Assembly (NCBI RefSeq): GCF_003671495.1
Contig: NZ_RCHN01000045.1
Coordinates: 1-64,000, forward strand
Source: Ketobacter sp.
Lineage (GTDB): Bacteria; Pseudomonadota; Gammaproteobacteria; Pseudomonadales; Ketobacteraceae
DNA length: 64,000 nt
Reading direction: 5' to 3'
Part shown: positions 33,462 through 42,328 of the stretch, piece by piece
Position numbering within the stretch: position 1 is the first letter of the stretch
How the letters are laid out: each line of letters opens with the position of its first letter
The notes under the pieces: generated by a model
Database searches by the model: none
The model's input: the letters and a program-made list of their open reading frames with translations, nothing else
What the model was told of the DNA's origin: nothing
Position numbers and translations under genes: made by a program

Positions 33462-35087
33462 TCAGAATTGCCAGGTGTAGCTGGCTTCAATCAGGAGCGC
33501 ATCCACAGAAGTTTCCACGTCCAAGCCCGCATAGGGGTTGTAGAGGATGTTGTTGTAGATATCCATGCTGTTGGCGTTGGTGCTGCTGCCGGCAGGGATA
33601 TCCGCTTCGGCGTGCATGTAGCCGATGGCAAAGTCGAAGTGCTTGCCTTCCATCCAGTCATAACCAAAGCCAAAGGAGTAGAGGTTCGCGTCACCAAAGG
33701 GCAGCAACAACCCTTGCTTGTCATCGGGAATGGATGATTTACGGGGTTCCCAGCCGAAGCGCAATGTCAGACGGTCGTTGTACTGGTGCTCCACACCAAA
33801 CGCCAGGTTCCAGGTGCTTTCGTAGTGACGTGGAATGATGAGCGTATCCGAAGTGGCGTATTCCGGCGCCAGGGCTGCGGCAACACCGTTGAATTCCTGC
33901 TTGGTGTCATACTCGATTTTCAAGCCTTCCCAAACTGCCCAGTCGGTCCATTTGGCATCAATGTTTACCTTCCACTTGGGTAACACCCGCACGCTGATAC
34001 CGGTGGAGAAGTGTGCCGGGTACTTCAGCTCCACGGTGGCGTCACCGGTTTGTTCCGCCAAGCCAACGGGCAACCCCAGGGGGATGGCCAAGAACCCCAA
34101 TTCATCGTGAATCGCCCCGAACACACCCTGCCAATCCTCGGAATAGGTCATGCGGTAGCTGCCGGTCATACGCTGATTGGCCTCGGTCTGATACACAAAG
34201 CCCCAGGTAAACCAGGGAGTCGGTTCCCACAGGGCACCAAACACCGCATTCACCGACAACGGGGTTTCCACATCGATTTCCAAACCCACCGCGTATTCAA
34301 ACGGGCTCATGCTCTGACCACAGAAAGTCAGCAGTCCGGACAAACAGTCGGTCTGATCATCCAACTGGGTTAACAGGGTGTTTATCACACCCAGGGCCAC
34401 GTGGCTGACCCGCAGATCCGTATAGGCAGCGATCCCGGAATAAGAGAAGTGAATACCGGCACCCACCGACCATTCGTCATTCAATTTAAAGCCGATTGTG
34501 GGGGAAAAATAGGTGAGCCGGGTTAGGGCCATCTCTTTACCCATAAACTGCCCGGGATCGCCGTCATCGCGTTTGTAGCCTGCTGCCAGCGGGGCAAAAA
34601 CGGATGTTCCCAAGGTGTAATCCGTGCCCTCCGGGCGGAACGCGGCACCACCGGTAGGCACGATCATCATGGGCAGGGGCCACTCCTGTGGACCATCCAC
34701 AAAGGGGATCTTCAGCATGATGGTATCGGTTTCACTGTGGGAGTTTTCAACCGGATCGGTCTCCCCCAATGCCCAATTATCGATCTGCTGTTGGGCATCC
34801 GGATGATAATTGCCGAAATCCGCTTGAATCAAAAAATAGGCTAGCGTCAGTTTGAACAAGCCCTCCCGACCATGGACGCGAGCCAGACCAGCGGGGTTGT
34901 AGTGAATGGAATCAACGCCTGGAGGATCTGCTGTAACTGCGTTCCCCAAAGACAAGGCTCTTGGGTTGCCAATGGTGAGATTCTCCGAGATGGCGGCATA
35001 ACTCATGGAAGATACCGACACTAATGCGGACGCAAACGCGCCCTTAAGCCAGCCTAATCCCTGCCGGCTTTCCAAAAACTTGACCAT
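33462..35087 (-). CDS. FadL/OmpP1/TodX-family outer-membrane transporter
   Basis: FadL-type barrels bring long-chain fatty acids or hydrocarbons across the outer membrane. The 541-aa precursor has a signal sequence (to about residue 31) and the N-terminal hatch with the NPA motif (IHYNPAGLARV). Near the end there is RFGWEPRKSSIPDDKQGLLLPFGD, the typical OmpP1/FadL strand pattern, and a terminal phenylalanine (YTWQF). It is larger than E. coli FadL (446 aa), mostly through long loops, including a cysteine pair (DCLSGLLTFC). It fits the many acyl-CoA genes nearby. A GAGGG ribosome site precedes ATG 35087. Confidence 0.92.
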   Translation of the reverse strand: MVKFLESRQGLGWLKGAFASALVSVSSMSYAAISENLTIGNPRALSLGNAVTADPPGVDSIHYNPAGLARVHGREGLFKLTLAYFLIQADFGNYHPDAQQQIDNWALGETDPVENSHSETDTIMLKIPFVDGPQEWPLPMMIVPTGGAAFRPEGTDYTLGTSVFAPLAAGYKRDDGDPGQFMGKEMALTRLTYFSPTIGFKLNDEWSVGAGIHFSYSGIAAYTDLRVSHVALGVINTLLTQLDDQTDCLSGLLTFCGQSMSPFEYAVGLEIDVETPLSVNAVFGALWEPTPWFTWGFVYQTEANQRMTGSYRMTYSEDWQGVFGAIHDELGFLAIPLGLPVGLAEQTGDATVELKYPAHFSTGISVRVLPKWKVNIDAKWTDWAVWEGLKIEYDTKQEFNGVAAALAPEYATSDTLIIPRHYESTWNLAFGVEHQYNDRLTLRFGWEPRKSSIPDDKQGLLLPFGDANLYSFGFGYDWMEGKHFDFAIGYMHAEADIPAGSSTNANSMDIYNNILYNPYAGLDVETSVDALLIEASYTWQF

Positions 35088-35503
35088 GGAATCCCTCTAC
35101 TTACCAAAAAGCCCAAAGCCGGGCCTTAACTCATTGTTCTTATTAGTTACAATATCGTCCCAACTGAGTTCGCTACTGGCCTTCAACGCCAAAATTTACG
35201 TTGTCTGAGCGCTCAATCAGTGAGACATTATTTAGTGTTTGTCCAGTCTATAGGGTCAGATAAACTTTTCAAGTTGTTTTTTGTATGCCTGATGAACACC
35301 CAACTTTTCTTTAAATTTCATTAAATTAGATGCATTTCTCGTTTGTGGGAGGGCATTGTTTCCGGTTTGAGTTACACTTATGTAACGCTACGGATATTAG
35401 GTGCTTGATCTGTGTCTAAAGTCCGTAATAAGGTTGGATGGATACTGCTCAAAGTACCTTTGTATAGTTTGCAGCCATTTACGTCGCTGATGTTGGTAAC
35501 GCC
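35088..35503. other. Divergent intergenic region between the FadL-type gene and prc
   Basis: This 416-base A/T-rich region must hold promoters for both genes. I could not name either with confidence. It contains a 16-bp inverted repeat at 35371-35386 (GTTACA-CTTA-TGTAAC). No gene or RNA is supported here. Confidence 0.6.
35371..35386. repeat. Inverted repeat GTTACA-N4-TGTAAC upstream of prc
   Basis: Perfect 6-bp arms with a 4-base spacer lie 118 bases upstream of the prc start. The size and symmetry suit a dimeric repressor or activator site; no regulator gene is adjacent. Confidence 0.45.
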
Positions 35504-37621
35504 ATGACACGAATAAAAACGTCTTCCCTGTGGACTCTTTCTTCCGTACTGCTGGTGCTGACCGTACTGGGCAGTGCTCAAGCCAGCATTCCACCGAGTG
35601 ACGCGGTTCTCAAGCCCACCCGGGCACAAGCCATCACCTCCGTGCGCATACTGGATGGTGTGAATCGCTATCATATGCGCAAACACGAATTGGATGACGC
35701 GTTGTCCAGCGAGTTTCTCGATAACTACCTGGCCTCCCTGGATGGCGGCAAGGCTTACTTTATGGCTTCGGACATCCAGGAGTTTGAACGCTATCGCGCG
35801 CAACTGGATGACGCCCTGCAGCGCTCCAATTTGCAGCCGGCCTTCGAAATCTTCAACCGCTACCAGCAGCGCATCAGCGAACGACTCGAATACTCCATCG
35901 ACTTGCTTTCCAAAGGGATTGATTCCTTTGATTTTTCCATCGATGAAACCCTCGAACGGGATGCAAAAAAATCGGACTGGGCCAAGAACCGCAAAGAACT
36001 GGACGACTTGTCCCGGCGGCGCCTCAAGGACACCATCATCACCATGCGCCTGATGGGGAAAACCGATGAGGAAATCCAGGAGACCCTGGACCGACGCTTC
36101 CGCAATCAACTGAACCGGGTAAAGCAGGCCAACAGCGAAGACGCGTTCGAAATTTACATGAATGCCTTCACCCAGATTTATGATCCCCACACCCAGTATT
36201 TCTCCCCCAAGGTTTCCGAAAACTTCGATATCAATATGAGTCTGCAACTGGAAGGCATCGGAGCAGTACTGCAGAGCGACGACGAATACACCAAGGTAGT
36301 CAGCCTGGTCACCGGTGGGCCCGCGGAAAAAGGCCAGCAACTGAAAGAGGCCGACCGTATTATCGGTGTGGGTCAAAGCCGCAATGAAATCATCGACGTA
36401 GTGGGCTGGCGCCTGGACGAAGTGGTGCAGCGCATCCGCGGCAAGAAAGACACCATGGTGTTTCTGGAAATCATTCCGGCCGACGCCAAAAGCGACGCTC
36501 ACACCAAAGTGATCAGCATCAAGCGGGACACGGTCAATCTGGAAGACCGGGCAGCTCAATCTGAAGTAATGGAAATTGATTCCCCCGCCGGTAAAAAGAA
36601 GATCGGTGTTATCAACGTCCCCACCTTCTACGCCAACCTGGAGTGTCTGAAGAACGCGGGCAGTCAGTGCCGCTCCACCACCATTGACGTGGCTCACCTT
36701 ATCGAATCGCTCAAGCTGCAACAGATCGACGGCCTGGTCATCGACTTGCGCAACAACGGCGGCGGCTCACTCACGGAAGTGAATCAAATGCTGGGCCTGT
36801 TCATCAAAACCGGCCCCACGGTACAGATCAAATCCTTCAACGGCAGCATTGAAGTACTTGAGGATCACGACCCGGATGTACTCTATGACGGTCCTTTAGC
36901 GGTGATGGTTAACCGGCTGAGTGCATCTGCCTCCGAAATTTTCGCCGGCGCCATTCAGGATTACCAACGTGGCATCATCGTGGGCGACCGCACGTTCGGC
37001 AAGGGCACCGTCCAGTCACTCCAGCCATTGAACTACGGCTCCCGGGGCGACCGACTGAAAGTGACCATGGCCAAGTTCTATCGCGTATCCGGCGTCAGCA
37101 ACCAGCACGCGGGCATCGTGCCGGATATTGAATACCCCAGCCTGATTGATCACGAAGAAATTGGCGAAAGCTCCCTACCCCACGCGTTACCGTCAGATCA
37201 GATCCGCCCTGCCCGCTACCACCGGAACCCATTGCTGGAAACCAATCTGACCTATTTGCGTACCGCCCACGAGGAACGCGCCAGCCATAACCCCGAGTTC
37301 CAATACATCAAGGATCAGATGGCCAGTATTGAATCTGCCAGATCCAAAACCAATGTGAGCCTGAATTGGAATGCACGCCAGCAGGAAAAGCAGGTGCTGG
37401 AAAAGCGCCGCCTGACCATCGAAAACAAACGCCGGGAAGCACTGGGCAAGGCCCCCTTCAAAACCTATGAGGAACTGCAGGCCAGCCTGGAAGAAAAGTC
37501 AGAACAAGCTGCAGCCAAACACGGCGAGCTCGAAATAGATTATGAGCTGAAAGAAACCGGCCAGATACTCACGGATTATATTGCCCTACAGCCTCCCCAG
37601 ACCCGGATGGCGCAACATTAA
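35504..37621 (+). CDS. prc: Carboxy-terminal processing (tail-specific) protease Prc
   Basis: Prc/Tsp is a periplasmic serine protease with a PDZ domain that trims or degrades proteins with exposed nonpolar C-termini, including peptidoglycan hydrolases and anti-sigma factors. The 705-aa precursor (E. coli 682) has a signal peptide (residues 1-27), a PDZ domain (about 235-325), and the S41 core. VIDLRNNGGGSL is the core signature; catalytic Ser475 lies in LSASASEIF and Lys500 in FGKGTVQ. The C-terminal helical domain (about 600-705) is as in Prc. Its stop overlaps the HIT gene start by one base (TAATG). Confidence 0.97.
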   Translation: MTRIKTSSLWTLSSVLLVLTVLGSAQASIPPSDAVLKPTRAQAITSVRILDGVNRYHMRKHELDDALSSEFLDNYLASLDGGKAYFMASDIQEFERYRAQLDDALQRSNLQPAFEIFNRYQQRISERLEYSIDLLSKGIDSFDFSIDETLERDAKKSDWAKNRKELDDLSRRRLKDTIITMRLMGKTDEEIQETLDRRFRNQLNRVKQANSEDAFEIYMNAFTQIYDPHTQYFSPKVSENFDINMSLQLEGIGAVLQSDDEYTKVVSLVTGGPAEKGQQLKEADRIIGVGQSRNEIIDVVGWRLDEVVQRIRGKKDTMVFLEIIPADAKSDAHTKVISIKRDTVNLEDRAAQSEVMEIDSPAGKKKIGVINVPTFYANLECLKNAGSQCRSTTIDVAHLIESLKLQQIDGLVIDLRNNGGGSLTEVNQMLGLFIKTGPTVQIKSFNGSIEVLEDHDPDVLYDGPLAVMVNRLSASASEIFAGAIQDYQRGIIVGDRTFGKGTVQSLQPLNYGSRGDRLKVTMAKFYRVSGVSNQHAGIVPDIEYPSLIDHEEIGESSLPHALPSDQIRPARYHRNPLLETNLTYLRTAHEERASHNPEFQYIKDQMASIESARSKTNVSLNWNARQQEKQVLEKRRLTIENKRREALGKAPFKTYEELQASLEEKSEQAAAKHGELEIDYELKETGQILTDYIALQPPQTRMAQH

Positions 37622-38031
37622 TGGCCTTTGAATTACACCCGCAACTGGCAGCCGATACGATCCTGGTTCGAGAGGAAAGCGACCTGCTCCTGTTAATGAT
37701 GGATGATGCCCAGTACCCCTGGTTCATCGTGGTCCCCAAGCAGGTGCAGATCACCGAATGGCATGATTTGGATCAGGCGATGCAAATCAGGCTGCACCTG
37801 TATTGTGTTGAACTGGGGAAAGCCGTAACCGCCGCTTTTGGCAGTACCAAAATCAACACAGCGGCTCTGGGCAACATGGTCAGCCAGCTGCATGTGCACG
37901 TAATAGGACGCCGGCAACAGGACCCAGCCTGGCCGAAACCGGTCTGGGGACAGGCTCCACGAATTCCAATGGAACAAGAAGAAATCAAAACCCGCACCCA
38001 TTCCCTGAATCAATATTTTTCCGGGCGTTGA
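37621..38031 (+). CDS. HIT-domain protein
   Basis: The 136-aa protein belongs to the histidine-triad nucleotide-binding family. The active-site segment reads QLHVHVIGR, so the first histidine of the HxHxH triad is glutamine while the middle (catalytic) and third histidines remain. The C-terminal WPKPVWG is shared by a proteobacterial subgroup. The family hydrolyses or transfers nucleotidyl groups; no substrate can be assigned. It is translationally coupled to prc and followed after 44 bases by a hybrid kinase. Confidence 0.87.
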   Translation: MAFELHPQLAADTILVREESDLLLLMMDDAQYPWFIVVPKQVQITEWHDLDQAMQIRLHLYCVELGKAVTAAFGSTKINTAALGNMVSQLHVHVIGRRQQDPAWPKPVWGQAPRIPMEQEEIKTRTHSLNQYFSGR

Positions 38032-38075
38032 ACACCACTGGCTAAGAGCGGGTCATCAACACGAACAAGGATTGC

Positions 38076-40514
38076 ATGCGCGCACAGGTTCCCGTTAATT
38101 GGGTTATGACTCGGCTATTGCTGGGAGCAGCAATACTTCTATTTTCCGGTTCTCTCCATGCAGCAACCGAAGCCGTGGTTATTGATGAGTCCCACAGTGT
38201 CCACGAGCTCTCCCCCGAACTTGAAATCCTCGAGGACCCCGATGGCACTCTGAGAGTCAGCGATTTTCTAAAACAACGGGAGCGCTACCAGTGGTTCCGG
38301 TCAGCCGACGCCGTGCCCAATCTCGGGTACAGCCAATCTGTGTATTGGTTCCACAGCATCATAGTGAACCAGCACGATCAGCGTAAAGAGTGGCTGCTGA
38401 ATGTGGATTACCCTTTGATCGATTACCTGGATGTGTATTTTGTCCGTGATGGCGAAATCCTGCAGGTATTCCATGTGGGAGACAAGCTCCCCCATGAACA
38501 CCGCCCCATTGATCACCGCAACTTCCTGTTCCCGATCACTTTGCCGGAAGGCGTTCCCACCGAACTCTATATTCGGCTGGAAACCCAAGGCTCGGTCAAA
38601 ATGCCACTCTACTTGTGGGAAGAAGCCGAGTTCATCAAATCCGATCAGAGCTTCATGTTGGGTCAGGGACTCTTCATCGGCGGCATGCTGATCATGTTCT
38701 TCTACAACCTGTTCCTGTTCTTTGTGGTGCGCAACCCATCCTACATTTACTATGTGGCCTATTTACTGTTTCAGATGTTCGCCTTTGCTTCCTGGCGCGG
38801 CTTCGGCTTTCAGTACCTCTGGCCCACCTGGCCCACCTGGAATCAGATCTCCATCGTGTTCTTTCTGGGTGGTACTTTTACCTTCGCGTTGCTGTTTTCC
38901 ATATTTTTTCTGGAAGTGCGCAAACATACGCCCAGACTTTTCTATGTGATGGCCACCGGTGCCCTAACCGGGCTCACGATCATGATCTCAAGCTTTGTGG
39001 GCAGTTACAGTTTTCTGCTGCAGACCTGCATGATCATGTTAATTGCGACCGTGCTGTTGAACCTTTCTGCCGGCATCCTGGCCTGGAGGCACGGCGCCCA
39101 CGTGGCACGTTACTACACCTGTGCCTGGTTGATCGTGGCTACCGGATTCACCCTGTTCGCCCTGAATTACACCGGCGTTCTACCCAGCAATTTCCTCACC
39201 GAAAACGCCGCGCAGATTGGTGCAGCCATAGAGGTTGCCCTGCTGTCCATGGCATTCGGCAGCTTCTTCACCGAGGAGCGAAAAGCCAAGGCCAAAGCAC
39301 AGACACAGCTGCTGGAAAAAATGCGGGAAGCATACAAAGCCCAGGCAGCCAGCACGGCCAAAAGTGAATTCCTGGCCAAGATGAGCCATGAAATCAGAAC
39401 CCCCATGAACGGGGTGATTGGCATTGCGGAACTGTTGCGGGAAACGGAGCTGACGCGGGAGCAAAAACGTTACGTAGACACTATCTATAATTCCGGCAAC
39501 GCCCTTCTCCATCTGATCAATGACATTCTGGATCTATCCAAAATTGAGGCCAAACGGATGGACCTGGAGCGCATCCCATTCAACCCCCATGATCTGATTG
39601 CGGAGTGTCTCTCGGTATTCCAGAGCAAGGAACTTTCCAGCAATCTGAGCTTTTACACCCGGGTGGCCAAGGACATACCCGACGTACTGATCGGCGACCC
39701 CACCCGACTGCGCCAGGTACTGCTGAACCTGATGAGTAATGCGGTGAAGTTCACCAAACACGGCAGTATTGGCATCATCGCAAAACTGGATTCAAAAACG
39801 TCAAACCGCGTCAGTATCGGCTTCCAGGTGAAAGACACCGGAATCGGGATTTCGCGCGACGTACAGAAAAACCTGTTCACTCCTTTCACCCAGGCGGACA
39901 GCTCCACCACTCGCCGATATGGCGGAACCGGACTCGGCCTGTCGATTTGTAAGGAGCTTGTGCACATTATGAATGGGGACATAGGCGTGGAAAGTGAGTC
40001 CGGCAAGGGGTCCACATTCTGGTTCAACTGTCGTTTTGAAGTGGGCAAGAACAGTGACTTGCCCCTGGACACTCAGCGTCATGCACCCACCTCTATATCC
40101 ACCTCGGAAAAAATGAACCTGAAGCTTCTGGCGGCGGAAGACAATGAAGTCAATCGCGTGGTGGTGAAAGGGCTGATGACAAAGCTGGGCATAGAGGCGG
40201 AATTTGCCACCAATGGCAAGGAAGCACTGGAATACTACCAGGAGCATCACCATGAAATCGATGTGGTATTAATGGACTGCGAGATGCCTGAGATGGACGG
40301 CTATGCTGCCACCCGCCACATTCGGGAATATGAAATGCATAACCAATTGCCCAGAAAACCGATCATTGCGGTTACCGCTCACGCTGTAGGGGAATCCCGG
40401 GAGCTGTGTTTACAGGCTGGAATGGACGAGTACATTACCAAACCCATTCGCATCGACGCACTGCGTGAAAAAATACAGCAGACCATGGAAGAGAACAAAG
40501 CGCTTTCGATTTAA
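38076..40514 (+). CDS. Hybrid sensor histidine kinase with 7TMR-DISM sensor (LadS-like layout)
   Basis: The 812-aa protein has a signal peptide, a periplasmic 7TMR-DISMED2 carbohydrate-binding-like domain (about 35-190), seven membrane helices (about 200-400), a short coil, HisKA with phospho-acceptor His438 (MSHEIRTPMN), HATPase (DTGIGIS, YGGTGLGLSI), and a C-terminal receiver (about 690-805) with Asp734 (VVLMDCEMPEMDG). This order matches LadS-type kinases of Pseudomonas that act on the Gac/Rsm pathway. No second receiver (as in RetS) and no separate HPt domain is visible. It follows prc-HIT closely. AAGGA precedes ATG 38076. Confidence 0.92.
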   Translation: MRAQVPVNWVMTRLLLGAAILLFSGSLHAATEAVVIDESHSVHELSPELEILEDPDGTLRVSDFLKQRERYQWFRSADAVPNLGYSQSVYWFHSIIVNQHDQRKEWLLNVDYPLIDYLDVYFVRDGEILQVFHVGDKLPHEHRPIDHRNFLFPITLPEGVPTELYIRLETQGSVKMPLYLWEEAEFIKSDQSFMLGQGLFIGGMLIMFFYNLFLFFVVRNPSYIYYVAYLLFQMFAFASWRGFGFQYLWPTWPTWNQISIVFFLGGTFTFALLFSIFFLEVRKHTPRLFYVMATGALTGLTIMISSFVGSYSFLLQTCMIMLIATVLLNLSAGILAWRHGAHVARYYTCAWLIVATGFTLFALNYTGVLPSNFLTENAAQIGAAIEVALLSMAFGSFFTEERKAKAKAQTQLLEKMREAYKAQAASTAKSEFLAKMSHEIRTPMNGVIGIAELLRETELTREQKRYVDTIYNSGNALLHLINDILDLSKIEAKRMDLERIPFNPHDLIAECLSVFQSKELSSNLSFYTRVAKDIPDVLIGDPTRLRQVLLNLMSNAVKFTKHGSIGIIAKLDSKTSNRVSIGFQVKDTGIGISRDVQKNLFTPFTQADSSTTRRYGGTGLGLSICKELVHIMNGDIGVESESGKGSTFWFNCRFEVGKNSDLPLDTQRHAPTSISTSEKMNLKLLAAEDNEVNRVVVKGLMTKLGIEAEFATNGKEALEYYQEHHHEIDVVLMDCEMPEMDGYAATRHIREYEMHNQLPRKPIIAVTAHAVGESRELCLQAGMDEYITKPIRIDALREKIQQTMEENKALSI

Positions 40515-40522
40515 GGTTCTGC

Positions 40523-40840
40523 TTATTTGAACTCTTCATCAAAGCGACGGAGCAACCCCACCACCGGGTCAGAGTAAACGTCCAGTTCTGCGAAATATTC
40601 CTCTGCCATGGGAGCCACCTCACAATTCGGAGGCAATGGATGCTGGCCCTCCAGAATGGCCCGGAACCTGGCAACAAACACCCATTGCAACCACTGACCA
40701 AAATTCATCGTATCGTAAAAAAACGGTAACTGACTCTCAAAGGCCGGCGCCGGTGGTGATTGTGTCTCCCACAAATCCATTTCCCGCATCTCCGTTTCCA
40801 GATTCGTCAACAATGACAAAAGCAGCTCTCGATCTGCCAT
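40523..40840 (-). CDS. YqcC family protein (DUF446)
   Basis: The 105-aa protein matches YqcC, a small acidic all-alpha cytoplasmic family of unknown role. The conserved core is LPFFYDTMNFGQWLQWVFVARFRAILEGQHPLP. I start it at ATG 40840, which has GAAGGG upstream; the open frame continues further. It is convergent with the hybrid kinase (stops 8 bases apart) and divergent from tolC. In E. coli yqcC lies beside the pseudouridine synthase gene truC, which is not present here. Confidence 0.85.
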   Translation of the reverse strand: MADRELLLSLLTNLETEMREMDLWETQSPPAPAFESQLPFFYDTMNFGQWLQWVFVARFRAILEGQHPLPPNCEVAPMAEEYFAELDVYSDPVVGLLRRFDEEFK

Positions 40841-40926
40841 AATTAACCCTTCACTCAAGTGAACCTCTGGACAATAATACACTCACAATAAGATTATCCC
40901 AATGTAACCGGAAGACGGTGCTTCTA

Positions 40927-42258
40927 ATGAAAACCATGTATTTCAAGTCACTTCTCCTGGGCAGCTCTCTGTTCCTCGGAGCCGCAGCCGCTCAGGCGGA
41001 AATTCTCACCCTGCAGCGAACCTACGAGCTGGCTGAGAAAAACGACCCTCAGTGGGCCGCTGCCAAGAACACCTATCTGGCCAACCAACAGGTTATTGAC
41101 CTGAACCGGGCAGGCCTGCTACCCCAGATCAATCTGAGTGGTAACCTGGCCAAGACCGATGTGGAATACGAAGATCTGGGCGATGACGATTACGACAGCC
41201 ATGGCTATTCCGCCAATCTGAGACAGCCACTGTTCCGGCTCGACAACTGGCACACCTACCAGCTTGGCAAGGCCCTTGACAGCCAATACGGTTCCGAATT
41301 CCAGGACATCAAGGAAGAGTTCTATCTGCGCACCGTCACCCGTTACCTGGAAGTACTGCGGGCCAACGCTAACCTCTCCTATCGTAAGGCCGAACAGGAA
41401 GCCATCGCCCGCCAACTGGAACAAAGCAAACAGCGCTTCGAAGTGGGCCTGGTGGCCATCACCGATGTCCATGAAGCCCAGGCCGCCTACGACACAGCTG
41501 TCAGCGCCCGCATCAGTGCCGAGAGCGCACAGTTTGTTGCCTTGCGCCTGCTGGAAACCATCACCGGCACCACGGTGGACAATGTTGTGGACTTGAGCCT
41601 GGATCTTCCGGTAACCGTGCCGGAGCCGCTGGATCTGAACCAGTGGCTTGAGCGAGCCCAGGCCAGTAACGCCAACCTGCAAGCGGCAATTTATGCCGCC
41701 GAGGCCGCCCAGGAGAACTACAAGAGCCAGCGAGGCAAACACGCTCCCACGCTGGATTTGGTTGGGACCCACGCCTATTCCAGCAGCGACGCCCAGTCCC
41801 TCACCACCAACTCCACCAGCCCGGACACCACCAGCAACATCATCGCCCTGGAGCTGCAGGTACCCTTGTACAGTGGCGGCTCCATCAGCGCCAACCGCCG
41901 TCAGAGCCAGTATCAATTTATGGCGGCCCAGGACCTGGAACACCAGGCGCGCCGCGAGGCGATTCAGGATGTCACCAACTATTACCAGTTGACCATCGCC
42001 AACGTCGCGGAAGTAAATGCCCGCAAGCAAAGCACCAACTCCGCCAGAGTAGCCCTCGAAGCCACCCAGGCCGGTTATGAAGCTGGAACCCGGACTATTG
42101 TGGACGTATTGAACGTGCAGAGAAATCTGTTCCAGAACGAGCGTGATTACACCAACGCCCGCTTCGATTATGTGCTGAATTCGTTAGCCTTGAAACGAGA
42201 GGCCGGTATGCTGACCAGCGATGAAATCCTGGCGCTGGAACAATGGATGGAAAAGTAA
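40927..42258 (+). CDS. tolC: TolC-family outer-membrane efflux/secretion channel
   Basis: TolC trimers form the outer-membrane exit duct for tripartite efflux pumps and type I secretion. The 443-aa precursor has a signal peptide (residues 1-25). Two OEP repeats follow, with the typical VGLVAITDVHEAQAAYDTA and the parallel segment EAGTRTIVDVLNVQRNLFQNERDYTNARFDYV. The start is ATG 40927; a GTG nine bases upstream is in frame. No pump genes adjoin it, as for E. coli tolC. A strong terminator follows. Confidence 0.95.
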   Translation: MKTMYFKSLLLGSSLFLGAAAAQAEILTLQRTYELAEKNDPQWAAAKNTYLANQQVIDLNRAGLLPQINLSGNLAKTDVEYEDLGDDDYDSHGYSANLRQPLFRLDNWHTYQLGKALDSQYGSEFQDIKEEFYLRTVTRYLEVLRANANLSYRKAEQEAIARQLEQSKQRFEVGLVAITDVHEAQAAYDTAVSARISAESAQFVALRLLETITGTTVDNVVDLSLDLPVTVPEPLDLNQWLERAQASNANLQAAIYAAEAAQENYKSQRGKHAPTLDLVGTHAYSSSDAQSLTTNSTSPDTTSNIIALELQVPLYSGGSISANRRQSQYQFMAAQDLEHQARREAIQDVTNYYQLTIANVAEVNARKQSTNSARVALEATQAGYEAGTRTIVDVLNVQRNLFQNERDYTNARFDYVLNSLALKREAGMLTSDEILALEQWMEK

Positions 42259-42266
42259 ACCTGACA

Positions 42267-42294
42267 AAAAAAGGGCTCGCAAGAGCCCTTTTTT
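42267..42294 (+). terminator. Intrinsic terminator after tolC
   Basis: GGGCTC (42273-42278) pairs with GAGCCC (42283-42288) around a GCAA tetraloop, flanked by A6 and T6. It can also serve the convergent SDR gene. Confidence 0.92.
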
Positions 42295-42328
42295 ATGGTC
42301 GCCATTTTACGTTTACCTTGGCACGATC

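Noticed and set aside
35104..35125. GCCC/GGGC hairpin with T-run in the FadL leader
   Set aside because: The stem has only four strong pairs and ends directly before the ribosome site; too weak to call a terminator.
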